The notes under the pieces are model-generated. The model worked only from the letters and a program-made list of their open reading frames with translations, searched no databases and was not told the DNA's origin. 64,000 nucleotides of DNA, from NCBI GenBank assembly GCA_949318235.1, contig OX439131.1:41643193-41707192 (forward strand), read 5' to 3'. A program made the translations under genes and the position numbers. This DNA comes from Ecdyonurus torrentis (Eukaryota > Arthropoda > Insecta > Ephemeroptera > Heptageniidae). How positions within the stretch are numbered: the stretch's first letter is position 1; the number at the start of each line of letters is the position of its first letter. Of this stretch, positions 13,905 to 24,880 are shown one piece after another.

Positions 13905-14642
13905 TGACTTATTGTAAGAGAAATCTTTTTCGTGTTAACCTTTTGTCTCCTTATCCAATTTAATGTCGGTAAATAAAAGAAAAATTGAACGCTTGTTTAC
14001 TGTAAATAAATTCTTTTTTTATAGTATGATATCTTAATTTTTGATTTGCTTATATGTGGGGCAAATGTGACGTAAAAGTGATAGAGAATATGCATGAAAT
14101 ACAACACATGAATATCATATACTACACGTGTCAGTCAATAAAATGTTATAATTACAACTTCGTTAAAAACCACTTAATTATAAGCAAACTTAAGTTGTTT
14201 TTTTATAAATTTTATAAGTCAATTTTAATTACGTAAGTTTTACAAAGAAATTATAAAGAAAAAAAAACTTAATTAAAAAAAAATTTAAAATAATTTACTT
14301 AGTTTATCATATACTTTAGGTTTATCGATCTTTTTTAATTGCAAAGTTTCATCAAAATCCAATTATCTGTGAGTTTGATGAGATAATAGAGTGAAGACAA
14401 TGTAAAAGATAAAGGTAGTTACAAGCCAATCTTGGTGAACTGTACTATGTCATGTTAATTATGAATGGAGAAAGATAAGTTTTTTTTTATACTTGTAACA
14501 GTATAATGTTAATATTATTTGAATTATATTATATGCATACAAAGATAATCAATGTATAGTATATATACGAAGGAAATAGTTACATAAATCACTAAAGAAA
14601 ATCTATACCACATATGCCATGTACTATATATTCAAATTGATG
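13905..14642. other. A+T-rich DNA, no gene seen
   Basis: Unique sequence with no signals. Confidence 0.5.
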
Positions 14643-14986
14643 TTAAAGCCATAGACCACATAAAACAACATGTGCTTTTTAATGAATAAACACGAAATGG
14701 CATCTTCAAAACTGATGACAATTTTTACCAGAATGATAATGTAGCTCTACGAGAGAGCGTGAAAATACTGTAAAGTATGCAATTTGCGTGACTATTTATG
14801 TTTCTGATGTCAGTAACATGCAAAAAGTAGTAAAAAAATGTTGTGCGGGTTGCATAAATTGAACCTTCTGATCACTGCTACGGAGCTACAGTTGTGTTTT
14901 GAGACAAACCAAAGTTATTTATGTAAGTCCCATCAAGTATTTTTTTATATAAATGTTTTATGCTTTCTTCTGGTCTATTCCTTTAA
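14643..14986 (-). mobile_element. MITE-A copy 3
   Basis: Full-length inverted copy, from TTAAAGCCATAGACCACA to TGGTCTATTCCTTTAA. Central site changed to TGATGTCA. GCACTTT-type and ACGGAGCTACAGTTG landmarks are preserved. Confidence 0.93.
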
Positions 14987-15642
14987 TATAGTGAAATTTT
15001 ATACATGAGAGTTCAAATTACTTTAATTTAATAAAGTTTTTATAATTTTATTTAGGACTTGTAAAGACTACGCAACCATATTTTATTTTAAATCTTGTAT
15101 TTATAAAAATAGTAAAATAATAATAATAAATTAATGAAATATTAAGATAGCAATACGCCATTATATGGAAAAAATTTAAATAATAATAGCTGCTTTATAT
15201 TTTAAGGTACAAAATAAAAATTGTATTGTTTTTGTTTGAATTGCAACAAAAACGCTCTCGTTTCTGAAATTTAGTTTATATTATAAAAGGTTGCTAAAAG
15301 AAAACGTTTTATAAACCTAAGAAATAAAAAGCTATTACAGCTATTTTGGGTTTAAAATGACAATTAATTTTCTTTAAGATCAGTTTGTTTAAATTGTGAA
15401 CTTGTGAGTTTTGACACGTCTTCAAAATCATTAGTAAAATATATTTCGTAATAGATAAAAATGCTACAGATATTAACATTTCTGAATAACAAAATGAATA
15501 ACAATAATGCAACAATAAAATATACAATGTAATGAATTATCAACGCGTAAATTGGATGATTATTAGAATAAAAATAAAATTATTGAATAAGATTAGACTT
15601 GAAAGTTACTTTAATTTAAATTCAGTTTCATGAGAACTTACA
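14987..15642. other. A+T-rich DNA, no gene seen
   Basis: Unique sequence with no signals. Confidence 0.5.
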
Positions 15643-15870
15643 ATGAAAGTAAGGTATAAAATTTATCTATACTTATTGCATTTTTATTTATTTATTTATA
15701 GTTTTTTTTTTGCTGAATGTCAAGAAAATCTAATGGAAACTTCAGTAAGTTTCTTATATAGAAATCTTGGTCTCAAGAAGAAAAAACTTCCCTCAATAGA
15801 CAGTAATAAATCACGAAATGAGACAATTTACAAACACATTACTCGTAAACTACTGGGAAAACACTTATAA
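15643..15870 (+). CDS. possible small secreted peptide ORF (very tentative)
   Basis: A 75-codon frame. Residues 1-6 are basic (MKVRYK), followed by a hydrophobic stretch at about 7-24 (YLYLLHFYLFIYSFFFA) and then a polar, basic remainder with a KKKK cluster. That layout resembles a signal peptide plus a small secreted or processed peptide. Against this, Phe, Tyr, Leu and Ile codons are exactly what A+T-rich chance frames give, there is no Kozak-type context, and the family is unknown. A polypyrimidine-AG at about 15690-15702 and a GTAAGT at about 15743 could instead bound a mini-exon. I do not recognise any homologue. Confidence 0.12.
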   Translation: MKVRYKIYLYLLHFYLFIYSFFFAECQENLMETSVSFLYRNLGLKKKKLPSIDSNKSRNETIYKHITRKLLGKHL

Positions 15871-16169
15871 AAATGCAACCAGATTTACAGTTTTTCTTGA
15901 ATATCTGAAATTCGTGACGTTATGAATTCCAAAAGTTACTTCACAGTTTTTTAAAACCGAAGTTTGTGAGGGTATAGAGAAGAGTAGAGTGACATCATAT
16001 TATTATGTATTTATGAAGGTCCCATCTCATGAACTTTTTATTTTTGGTATGATGTTTTGAGACCAGGATACTTTGAAGTAATATATTTTTTATATTAATA
16101 AATTAAAGTATACAGTCACTGTAATGTAAAATTGTACTCTATTGCCTTTTTGGAAATGTCATACATACA
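15871..16169. other. A+T-rich DNA, no gene seen
   Basis: Unique sequence with no signals. Confidence 0.5.
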
Positions 16170-16580
16170 TTAATTCAAAATTCAAATATGTTTATTAATT
16201 TCTTTCATCCTAGAATCACAATACACTACAATGCATATCTGCTTAGGTTACTGTAAATAAAAATATTCACATTAGAAATGATAGTCAATATAATACAGAT
16301 ATTACATACAATGAGGAAATATACAACATAATATAATATAAAATAGTTAACATATGACGTAATAAGAATAAATTGGAGAGATATGTTATATTTGGTCTTT
16401 TAAAAATTTATCAATTGTATACGTAATATTGCTTATTTAATAGTAACGTTTTTAATGCCTTTTTAAATACAGATAGGATCTTTAATCTGTCTTATATAAG
16501 TATAGGTAGATTATTATAAATCTGCAAACATCCACAGAAAGGTCCTCTATCATACATTTCAGTTCTTTTATACATACATA
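16170..16580 (-). pseudogene. 5'-truncated LINE, reverse transcriptase C-terminus, family F copy 2
   Basis: On the minus strand it encodes MYDRGPFCGCLQIYNNLP, an in-frame stop, then FKKALKTLLLNK, matching family F copy 1 at 1190-1640. The 3' UTR also aligns (ATTCAAAATATGTTTATT, TTTCATCCTA-AATCACAATA, AATGCATATC). It is dead and 5'-truncated. Two copies with the same 3' end support a real LINE family rather than chance. Confidence 0.65.
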
Positions 16581-17245
16581 TGAAGGTTTAAACACAATTT
16601 TCTATGTAAATATACTAATATATTAATATAGTGTAATATTAATATAATATTAATAAAGGAATATAAGGGGGGGGGGATATGTATTAATATAATATTTCAT
16701 AATGTGTAACATATCTATAAGACAGTAGATTAAAACTTTATATTTTAGTGTATGCAGTTAATATAATGTAATCAATACAACTTTATATCTCCTTGATTTT
16801 AAGTTAAAGTAAAAATATATTTATAGATTGAAAAGTTTAAAGAGAATGTCGAAATTTCTCTAGCTTTCAATTGAAGAAAAAAAAATTACGAAGGTACAGA
16901 TGTGAAAGTAATTTGAACTTTATTCTATAGAAATTATTATTGTGAAATAGTTTCTACTTCTTTACTGTTACCAGATGTTACTATTACTTAAGTTTTCTCT
17001 TCACTTTTGAAGTGCTTCATTAACTTTGGAAAGTAATCTTTATGAAATTTCACTTTCTATGGTGTTAAAGGTGGCACCATTGCATTAGAGTTTAGTAATA
17101 AAAGCAATGTATTTTTGACATAATATTGACGTTTTTTTTTTTTTTTTTTTTTTTTTTTTCAATTTATAAACTATCAAATCATTTTATAATTAAGAGAAAA
17201 TATTTATATTTGTTTTAAAAGTTTTCACAATTTATCATTTCGATG
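16581..17245. other. A+T-rich DNA, no gene seen
   Basis: Contains a G10 run at about 16667-16676 and a T-run at 17132-17159. No gene. Confidence 0.55.
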
Positions 17246-17420
17246 TTTACCCGTCGAAGTGAACGAACTACACTTTACAAATTTCACTCAAAATGAACGA
17301 TCTGCGTTTGGCGCTTCTACACGAACTAGATGGGGGAACTTGGAATTTGTAAAGTGTAGAACGGTCATTTTTCACAAAATTTGTAAAGTGTAGTTCATTC
17401 GTTTTGAAGAGTAAGCATTA
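17246..17420 (+). mobile_element. MITE-C copy 1
   Basis: About 175 bp. The left end GTCGAAGTGAACGAACTA-CACTTTACAAATTT and the complement of the right end form an imperfect terminal inverted repeat of about 37 bp. The core holds GATCTGCGTTTGGCGCTTCTA. Copy 2 at 56561-56747 has the same core in reverse complement, so the copies lie in opposite orientation. No coding capacity. Confidence 0.8.
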
Positions 17421-17640
17421 ATTTATACTAATCTATTTAATATCTAAAATTATATTTATTATCATTTCTAAAGTAAACAAAATTAATAGAAATAAATATG
17501 ATAATCTATATATTCCATAACGCTCATAATTACTATATGAATTAACTATGCACTGTCTAAATGTTTAATGGCTATATTATATAATTTGCCAAATCATAGA
17601 GCAATATTTACATTGCACTATAAATTTCATTTACTCTCCA

Positions 17641-18040
17641 TTAAAGCCCTTGTCAACTTACTTTTTTATCATTTAGAATACTAGACTGATAATTACCATA
17701 CCTTACTATCTATGAATTAGACACCATCACGTTGATTTTGTATTTATTTTCGTTTATTTTCCTTTTTGCGGTTATATCACGTATCTGACGTCACAATGTA
17801 CCGATGGGGCCGTGATAGGGGTAAAGAACTTGAGGGAGGGGCTTAAATTTATCACGTGACCAGAGCAGTGACTGTGATTGGCGGTGGTACATTGTGACGT
17901 CAGATACGTGATATAACCGCCAAAAAGGAAAATAAATACAAAATCAACGTGATGGTGTCTAATTCATGGATATTAAGGTATGGTAATTATCAATCTAGTA
18001 TTCTAAATGATAAAAAAGTAAGTTGACAAGGGCTTCTTAA
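17641..18040. mobile_element. fold-back MITE-B copy 2
   Basis: 400 bp from TTAAAGCCCTTGTCAACTTA to TAAGTTGACAAGGGCTTCTTAA. Its arms match each other and copy 1. TGACGTCA is intact in both arms (17786-17793, 17895-17902). The core carries TCACGTGA and GATTGGCGGTGG. No open frame. Confidence 0.92.
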
Positions 18041-18813
18041 GAAATCAATTTCATTTCATTTCAAAAATATTACTCCGTGTAAGCAATGCTTGATGGTATT
18101 TCTTACTGCTTTTCATATTTTTTTAATAAAAATATAAACAGTATGGTGATTAGTGATTACTTATTATCGGCAGGCTGCAGTTACCAGCAGTTGCATTTTT
18201 TTAAAAATATTTTAATTAATTTAAGGTTTTTAAACTTAACTACAAAAAAATATAAATAAGCAATCATCACTGTGTAAATTTCTTTGAACTCTCAAAGTAA
18301 AAATTTAGTAAAAAAGTATTTAGTAAAAAATACTAAATAATTATCTAAATATGAGTATTGAGTTTTATAAAGCTTCTTTGTATATTGTGATTATACCATA
18401 GGATAATATGTAAGTAAAGTTGTCTACCTAAATTATATCAAAACAAGTAAATAAGAAATGAATAAATGCTCTTTATCATGTATGTTTGATTATACTCTAT
18501 AGTAAAAATATTGATATATATGTTTGAGTATTTTATGTTTTTATTGTAAAAATTAAATACTCTGATGATAATACCTAAATATGTTATAAATAAGTCAGAG
18601 AACCATGTAAGTGGGTGTGTACCTTTTTTGGTCTCGTAATAAAAACCATTTATTATTATTATTATTATTATATTATAAAAATACAAAACAGTAATAACTG
18701 CCAAAGTTACGGCAAGAATGCCTATAAACCAATAACTAAATTCTGAAAATGTTCTAGGAATAAATTTAATATTAAAATATTATTTGATTTTTTTTTTAAA
18801 TGTATTCTCGTTC

Positions 18814-18847
<34 letters not shown>

Positions 18848-19529
18848 ATTTTTCTAGGTATTATTTCTAACATCAATATTGGCATGTCAATATGCTCTAT
18901 AAGTGACTTCTTTCTGCAATACTGACACAAGAAGTAAACTAGATTAAGTCACCGTCATCTAACAACACATCTTACATTATAATACTATCAGCTATTTCTA
19001 TCAAATCAGTGACAAGTCGTGTCAAAATACTATCATAATAATCTTCTTCTTTTTTTCAACACATTTTTATTTTATTCCAATTCTACTTGTTATAAAAAAC
19101 TTGACATAAAATCTCAACATTTCATTTTTCTTTCTACTTTTGTTTTATAAAGAAAATATATTCTTATTTTATTTTCTTGAAAAATATACTAAAAAGAAAG
19201 AAAGAATTTAAAGAACGAAATATCATATTTCTTAAAAAAAAAAATTCTTTTATACGAATGTGTATGACTGGTACGTTGATGTTATTCACCTGCCGGAAAA
19301 GCAATATCTTTTACCTCAAAAATATGTGTATGACAAGAAAAATGAATTTCTGCGAGTGGAACGCAAACCTTGCTATTTGTATTATAAAAAAATATATAAA
19401 TGTATGTAAGTAACTTGAAGAAAATACACTTTAAAAAGAAGAATAAATAATAATAATATTAAAAGCAAAGAGAATTCTACAACAATATTCCATTACTGCT
19501 ACGTACGTTTGCAAGTACAATTTTTACGC

Positions 19530-19561
<32 letters not shown>

Positions 19562-19687
19562 GTACTGTACAATATTGACTTTAATTTTTATTTTTAACAT
19601 TATAAGATGGGCATAAAAGTTTTGAAGTTGAAATAAAATAATTTAATAAAGTATATAAAATATATAGTTGAATGGCTTTTATTGGTT
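18041..19687. other. A+T-rich DNA, no gene seen
   Basis: About 1.6 kb of unique A+T-rich DNA with (TTA)n at 18650-18672 and A-runs at 18818-18844 and 19530-19556. The 78- and 88-codon frames here are A+T-rich chance frames. Confidence 0.55.
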
Positions 19688-20090
19688 CCCCCCCCCCCTT
19701 TTTTTTTTTTGGCTTGCCATATTGTGTTATCGTGCTATACACCAATCCCAGTCCCAGTCAAGACATTGTCTTATCGACAGGTGAGGACTTTCCAATTAAT
19801 GGAAAAGCACACACGGGCCGGCCACGGCCTAAGTGCACAGCCCGGCATTCGCCATGACAGCCTAGAGAAACCGTGGAAACATCTAGGCAGGCTGGTCGGT
19901 GCAATCACATCAATCATGCACCTCCCGAATACTGTGCGTCGTCATGGAATGCATGTAAACATGTATCGTGCAACGTGTTGTGCTCTCACACTTCACGTAC
20001 GCACCCAGTAGTGGCTCGAACCTATACTCGGTGAGGAGTACAGAGTTGCGAGTCCACTGCCTTCACCATTCGGCCATACCAGCTCGGTAT
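19688..20090 (-). mobile_element. tRNA-derived SINE, copy 1 (intact head)
   Basis: On the minus strand the 5' end (from about 20088) reads as a tRNA-like head. It has an A-box-like TGGCCGAATGG (20066-20076), a variable arm TACTC-CTCACC-GAGTA able to pair over 5 bp, and a B-box GGTTCGAGCC (20013-20022). The long variable arm points to a class II tRNA (Ser/Leu type). The body is about 300 bp and G+C-richer (GCCCGGCATTCGCCATGACA, GGCCGTGGCCGGCC-type segments), and the 3' end runs GGCAAGCC-poly(A)-poly(G). A second copy is at 24189-24880. SINEs of this type are transcribed by Pol III from the internal A/B boxes and moved by a partner LINE. The open frames crossing it are incidental. Confidence 0.85.
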
Positions 20091-21620
20091 AACATTTCTG
20101 TATATGTCTTTATATTAAGTGTCCAGAAAATATGAAAAAAACAAAAAACGTAGCAAAAATAAATAGATAAGTATCAGAGAAATCTAAAATTTAAATATCA
20201 AAACCAAGAGATTAATATATTTAAAAAAAATGTGTTGCGTATAAGCCCTAAATTATAACTTTAAATCGTACAAGCCTGTTACTTTTATATATAATCTCTG
20301 TATTTAACAAAGAGATATAAACTCTTTGTAATTCCGAGGAAATAATTTCACTTTCTACAAACTTGGACTGGATGAAGGTGAAGTGTAATTAATATCTTTT
20401 AACTCTTTGAACTTTACATTCATTCTATTCCCTTAAAATTCTCCTATATTTATTCACCGGAACATACTGAACTAATTTGTTAATGAATTTACATAAATTC
20501 CACTAATAAATTTTAGAGATAATTTATTTCATATCATTTATATATTTTATAAAGTTTTTCTATCATGATTTTAGTTTCAAATGCTGAAATACATTTAATT
20601 TTTAAATATTACTGTTTTTATATAATTTTGTACTTTAAAATATTTTAATAGTTTTGTAGTGAATATTAAAATATTGTCAAAGTGTAATAAAAAAAGAAGA
20701 AAAAAAAAAAGAAAAAAAAAAGAGGAAGTATTTGAAGTATTCACAATAAATCTTTATTGCATTGTTAGCAATCAAGGCCAACGTAGTGTGGTTGCGGGGT
20801 ACCTATTCAAATCGTTCTTAGACTTTTAGCCAGAGGTGTTCATATAGCACCGTTCCTCTCGTGGAAGCTTGAAAAGGTGTTCAACTTTGCATCATTTCAT
20901 AGGAATAATCAAGTATATACCATACATCATAAACAGCATAAGGAAACATTATAAACAATAATTAATGTGTGTGTGTGCATTTGGGGGCATATTTAAAAAC
21001 CTATGTATTTAAAGCTATTTTTTTTTAAATAAAAGATTTATTATACTTTACTTTTAACTTGTTGATTTTCTTAATGGATAGGGACGTAAAAAATATTTAA
21101 AATTTTGGATAAACTAAACTTTTTTTTTTATGTGTCTGTTGCCAAATCCTGGCTGAGTGTTTTGGCTCAACAAATAAAAAAATATATTAGAGTTCTAGCA
21201 GCAACATTTTGCTCTCATCTCGGTAGAGAAATATATTTTATGTTTAAATCCTACGCAATTTGATATGTACGCTTCTCAACGCTAAAAAAATAAGTAATTT
21301 TTTATACTTCTATTTAATATAATATGCTCCTCAAAGTTTATTTACATTTAAATAGAAAATAATTAATAATAACTAGAAAAACTAAATTTTAGTAATAATA
21401 TGCCGTAATAAACTTTTTACTTAAAATTATCCTACACTTATAAAAAGTAATACAAAGGTCAAATTTAATAGTTGAGTAAGTTTAAAAATGTTTATAAAAA
21501 CGTATCTATACACTATTTAAATATTTCATGTACAAAATTAGTTATTCTTCTTTCAAATGAGTTATTCTAACACCTGAAAAATAGCCTCTAATAATAAGGT
21601 CAAAAATCCTATAACTTGCC
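20091..21620. other. A+T-rich DNA with one G+C-richer patch
   Basis: Mostly unique A+T-rich sequence. 20760-20900 is G+C-richer (GGCCAACGTAGTGTGGTTGC, CACCGTTCCTCTCGTGGAAG) with no open frame or repeat match. Confidence 0.5.
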
Positions 21621-22083
21621 TAAATAAAATAGAGGAGAGGGAGCAACAGTGTTGCAATTTATTATATGGTCATGAAAGTTTTTGGTGTACATTATATTAA
21701 TCTTGAACAGGAATGAATGGCATGCGATTCATAAAACCACTTAGGTCACATTAAGGTCTTACGACTTCTAAGATCGTTTTCAAAGCATATAAGGAATCTT
21801 AAGGTCTTTAGAGGACTCAAGTAACACGATATACCGATACCGTAAGAATAAGTTACAAAGCATTGTGTATATGGGAAATTCTTAATATGTTGGCTGATGT
21901 GGCAACATTGCACAGATATTAGCCAGTTTAGCAGATGACTCAAAGATAAGATTTCATCTGCATTAGATGGCATTACAGTGTATCAAACTTTTCCTGGTAA
22001 GATGTACCGAAGTATCACCAAAAACTTTCATGAAAATAGAATAAATTGCAACACTGTATGCTGCCTCTCCCCTCTTTTATTTA
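21621..22083. mobile_element. inverted-repeat element K
   Basis: About 463 bp bounded by terminal inverted repeats of about 60 bp. The left begins TAAATAAAATAGAGGAGAGG, includes CAGTGTTGCAATTTATT and ends CATGAAAGTTTTTGGTG. The right is its complement (CACCAAAAACTTTCATG, ATAAATTGCAACACTG, CCTCTTTTATTTA). The interior has no convincing gene. A 75-codon minus frame (21746-21973) spans the middle but shows no known motif. Part of the interior (21836-21912) recurs inverted at about 22146-22230. Confidence 0.75.
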
Positions 22084-22145
22084 AACACTCCATTCCCCTC
22101 ATATATTTTATCATAAACTGTGTGTGCGTGTGTGTGTGTGTTGTA

Positions 22146-22232
22146 TGCAATGTTGCCACATATATCGTACTTTTACTATTATCCCATAAGCATAATGACA
22201 ACGTATTGAAAATATTTGGTGACACTTCTATA
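22146..22232. repeat. partial inverted copy of element K interior
   Basis: GCAATGTTGCCACAT, followed by CCCATAAGCATAATG-CAACGTATT, resembles the reverse complement of 21836-21912 (ATGTGGCAACATTGC and neighbouring words). Alignment by eye only. It is flanked on the left by a short (GT)n near 22122-22140. Confidence 0.45.
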
Positions 22233-22615
22233 ACTTTATAGCACTTTCTACGATTTTTGCTACTACTAATAGTTATATTTTCATTTTCTTAGGCATGTAA
22301 CATTTCAATTCAAACGAAATAATAACAATCCTTTACTTCTTTTTTTATACAGTATATAATTTTTTTAAAAATCAAAATAAAATATGTGCCTTTTTCATTA
22401 CATTTTCCCACTCTGAATATCAAAAATACATTTAATTGGTAATAAAAAGTATCATGATACAACCATGTCAGATCAATAATATCATAATATAAAATATTTC
22501 TATAAATTACAATATCTGTAAGCTTTGTTGTAAAACGATATAAAACAGCTTTAGTTATATTATATAATTTTTTTTTTATTTTATACATAGTATTATTATT
22601 AAACTTTACCCTTAC

Positions 22616-22702
22616 TTGTGTTTTAAACTCGTATATTATAATGTCGTCCTTTAGTTGTAGTAGTCTTGTTGAAGCTTCTCCCAATCTTTTGCTTGATGAC
22701 AT
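22616..22702 (-). CDS. candidate first coding exon of an unrecognised gene
   Basis: On the minus strand an ATG in the context TAGCCATGT opens a frame of 29 codons (MSSSKRLGEASTRLLQLKDD..., ending EFKTQ). This composition is unlike the surrounding A+T-rich chance frames. It ends at a good splice-donor-like site, CAA|GTAAGG (GT at 22615-22614), after which the frame turns into Lys/Asn/Ile/Tyr-rich intron-like sequence up to a stop near 22310. Upstream (22703-22870) lies a less A+T-rich stretch with a GA tract. No homologue is recognised and no second exon was located, so this is an inference from composition and the donor site. Confidence 0.3.
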
Positions 22703-22801
22703 GGCTAAGCATGAGTTTAAGTGTCAGAGCACGCACTATCGTGGTAATTAAAGCTCTTGCCAAAGAGAAACCTACTTTGAATACTCAACATGTTTTACGC
22801 T

Positions 22802-22830
22802 CGCTCTCTCTCTCTCTCTCTCTATCTATC
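22802..22830. repeat. short (CT)n tract
   Basis: CT tract of about 22 bp followed by TATCTATCTC. It is part of the G+C-richer segment upstream of the candidate minus-strand exon. Confidence 0.85.
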
Positions 22831-22879
22831 TCCGTGTATTAATGACACCCAACTTTCCCCTTCCCTCCATCTTAATATA

Positions 22880-23479
22880 CATAAAATGGATGTTACTAAT
22901 AATAAGATATTGAGAAGAGCTTACATCATAAATCACAAAATTATCACAAATTAATAATACTTTTTGACATTTTATTATTATTGCTCTTGCTTACATGTGT
23001 CCAAAAGTAATATTTATACTATACAGTAATTTAAAGTACATTATAAATTTATATAATAATTAATTTCTATACTGATATATTTTTAAGTCCGTTGATGTGG
23101 ATCTTTATCCACTGATAAAAGACATTACGTATTTTAAGCTGCATTACGTATGCTTAACAATATCACGTATATACTAAAGTTTTGACATTTCGGAATTTCA
23201 TATATGTAATTCTGAAATGGTATACAACAAATTTTTACATTTTGTATCATAATTATTATTAAATATTGCACATTTTGTGTTATAAAATAATGATATTAAT
23301 ATCGAAATAATATAGTTATTGTGCATATTTTATTCGTGTTTTTAAAAGAAATTTAAAATATGTTATATTAAAACTGGAACTTTGAAATAAATGCTTTATA
23401 AAAGCAAAATCTGAAAAACAAAATTTGTTTCTCACAAATTCTATATGAACAAGAAAAACTTATTTTATGAGACTATTTG

Positions 23480-23514
<35 letters not shown>

Positions 23515-24188
23515 CCATCTTTTAATGTAATCAAATCAATATAAAAATGTTATCCAGAAAATATTGACAAGAATTTGTAATCAATTTCACATCCAATATT
23601 TTTTCTATTAACATTGGCACAAATTTTATAGTGCTTCAGATTTTAATGTTAATTTAAAAAAAAAAGTTTGACTTTAAATCAAGCTAATTAATTTATTTTT
23701 TAATTAAACTTGAAAAAAAAAAGTTTAAAAAATCAATTATAATTTACATATTTCTGATTAGGTATCTTCATTACAAAAATATAAATAAAGAAATTTTTAA
23801 TTAAAAGTTTATTTATAAATATATTTAAAATTAAAATGTAAATTTATCCCTGTAAAAAAGTAAAAATATTTGTGGTTTGTTGTTTGATATTTTGGAATGC
23901 ATTTTTTATGAAGTTAACTCGGTTTTTCTTGTGTCTGACCACTCTATACTTGTGTGTAAACTTCAGAATATTTTACACCACAAGATTTCTACCAGGGTGT
24001 GTTTAAACTAGTGGTCACATGACACTCTTATTGTGCTTGGGAAAACGAGTGGCTTTTTAGCATTTTAATTAATATAATTATAATGAAAAAGTAATCTGAT
24101 TAATATATTCAAAAAATTATAAAATTAATATAAGTTAGTTTGCTTTACAATGAGTTCACGTAATGTGAAACGAGTATAATTATATTTA
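22880..24188. other. A+T-rich DNA, no gene seen
   Basis: Contains a T-run at 23482-23514. The patch 23930-24050 is mildly G+C-richer without an open frame. No gene. Confidence 0.55.
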
Positions 24189-24880
24189 CCAAGCTGGTAT
24201 GACCGAGTGGGGATCGTATAACTATGCACTCCTCACAGAGGATAGGGTCTATGCATTCATGTTAAAGTCGACGCCATGTTGGATAACTCAATAACATGGG
24301 TGACATAGGACAAAAAATCGTTTTGCCAGTTTAAAAACACTATGCAATATTTTTGAGAGCATTGATGCTGTAAATATGTTGAATTAATATCTCAGGTATG
24401 TGAGAAAAATGTGAGGTGTATGTGAGGTGTATGTGAGGTGTGTAAGCAAAAAATTAACCAATATCCCAAAGAAAATTGGCTTAAATGAAGTTTGTCCTAT
24501 GCTGAGCAATGTTATGCACTACTCCAGTATGACCTCAAAGCGCAATAAATATGACGTCATCCGCATACACCCTATAGGTTCGAGCCACTCCTGGGTGCGA
24601 ACGTGACGTGTGAGAGTACAACACGTTGCATGTTTACATGCTTTACATGATGATTCACAGCATTCGGGAGGTGCATGATCGATTTGATTGCACCGACCAG
24701 CCTGCATAGACGTTTCCACGGTTTATCTGGGTTGTCATGGCGAATGCCGGGCTGTGTACTTGGGCCGTGGCCGGCCCGTTTGTGCTTTTCCATTGATTGG
24801 AAAGTCCTTATCTGTCGATAAGGCAATGTCTTGATTGGGATTAGTGTAGCACAATAACACAATATGGCAAGAAACAAAAA
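24189..24880 (+). mobile_element. tRNA-derived SINE, copy 2, split by MITE-D
   Basis: Same family as 19688-20090, opposite strand. The head begins AAGCTGGTATGACCGAGTGG with an A-box-like TGACCGAGTGG (24200-24210). The sequence is interrupted at 24243 by MITE-D and resumes with the B-box GGTTCGAGCC (24577-24586) and the body (GTGCATGATCG, CACCGACCAGCCTGC, GGCCGTGGCCGGCC). It ends about ATGGCAAGAAACAAAAATTG. The insertion falls between the A and B boxes and pulls them about 370 bp apart, so internal Pol III initiation should be lost. Confidence 0.85.
24243..24574 (+). mobile_element. MITE-D copy 1, nested in SINE
   Basis: Ends TAGGGTCTATGC and GCATACACCCTA form short terminal inverted repeats flanked by TA, as in Tc1/mariner-type insertions. 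The internal sequence matches copies at 47786-48093 and 55087-55394 (ACGCCATGTTGGAT, TTTTGAGAGCATTGATGCT, AAATTGGCTTAAA, GTCCTATGCTGAGCAATGTT). It has a private GTGAGGTGTAT tandem array near 24409-24442. TGACGTCA is present at 24552-24559. No open frame. Confidence 0.88.

Noticed and set aside
19672..20011. Two overlapping frames of 61 and 109 codons in G+C-richer DNA
   Set aside because: They lie entirely in the antisense of a tRNA-SINE. The corresponding frame in the second SINE copy is a different one and is broken by the MITE.
20013..20088. Possible functional tRNA gene (A and B boxes present)
   Set aside because: It lacks convincing acceptor pairing and runs straight into a SINE body. 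The second copy shows the same layout, so it is a SINE head.
21746..21973. 75-codon minus-strand frame as a transposase fragment in element K
   Set aside because: No DDE-type spacing, no DNA-binding motif and no similarity to a known transposase that I can recognise.
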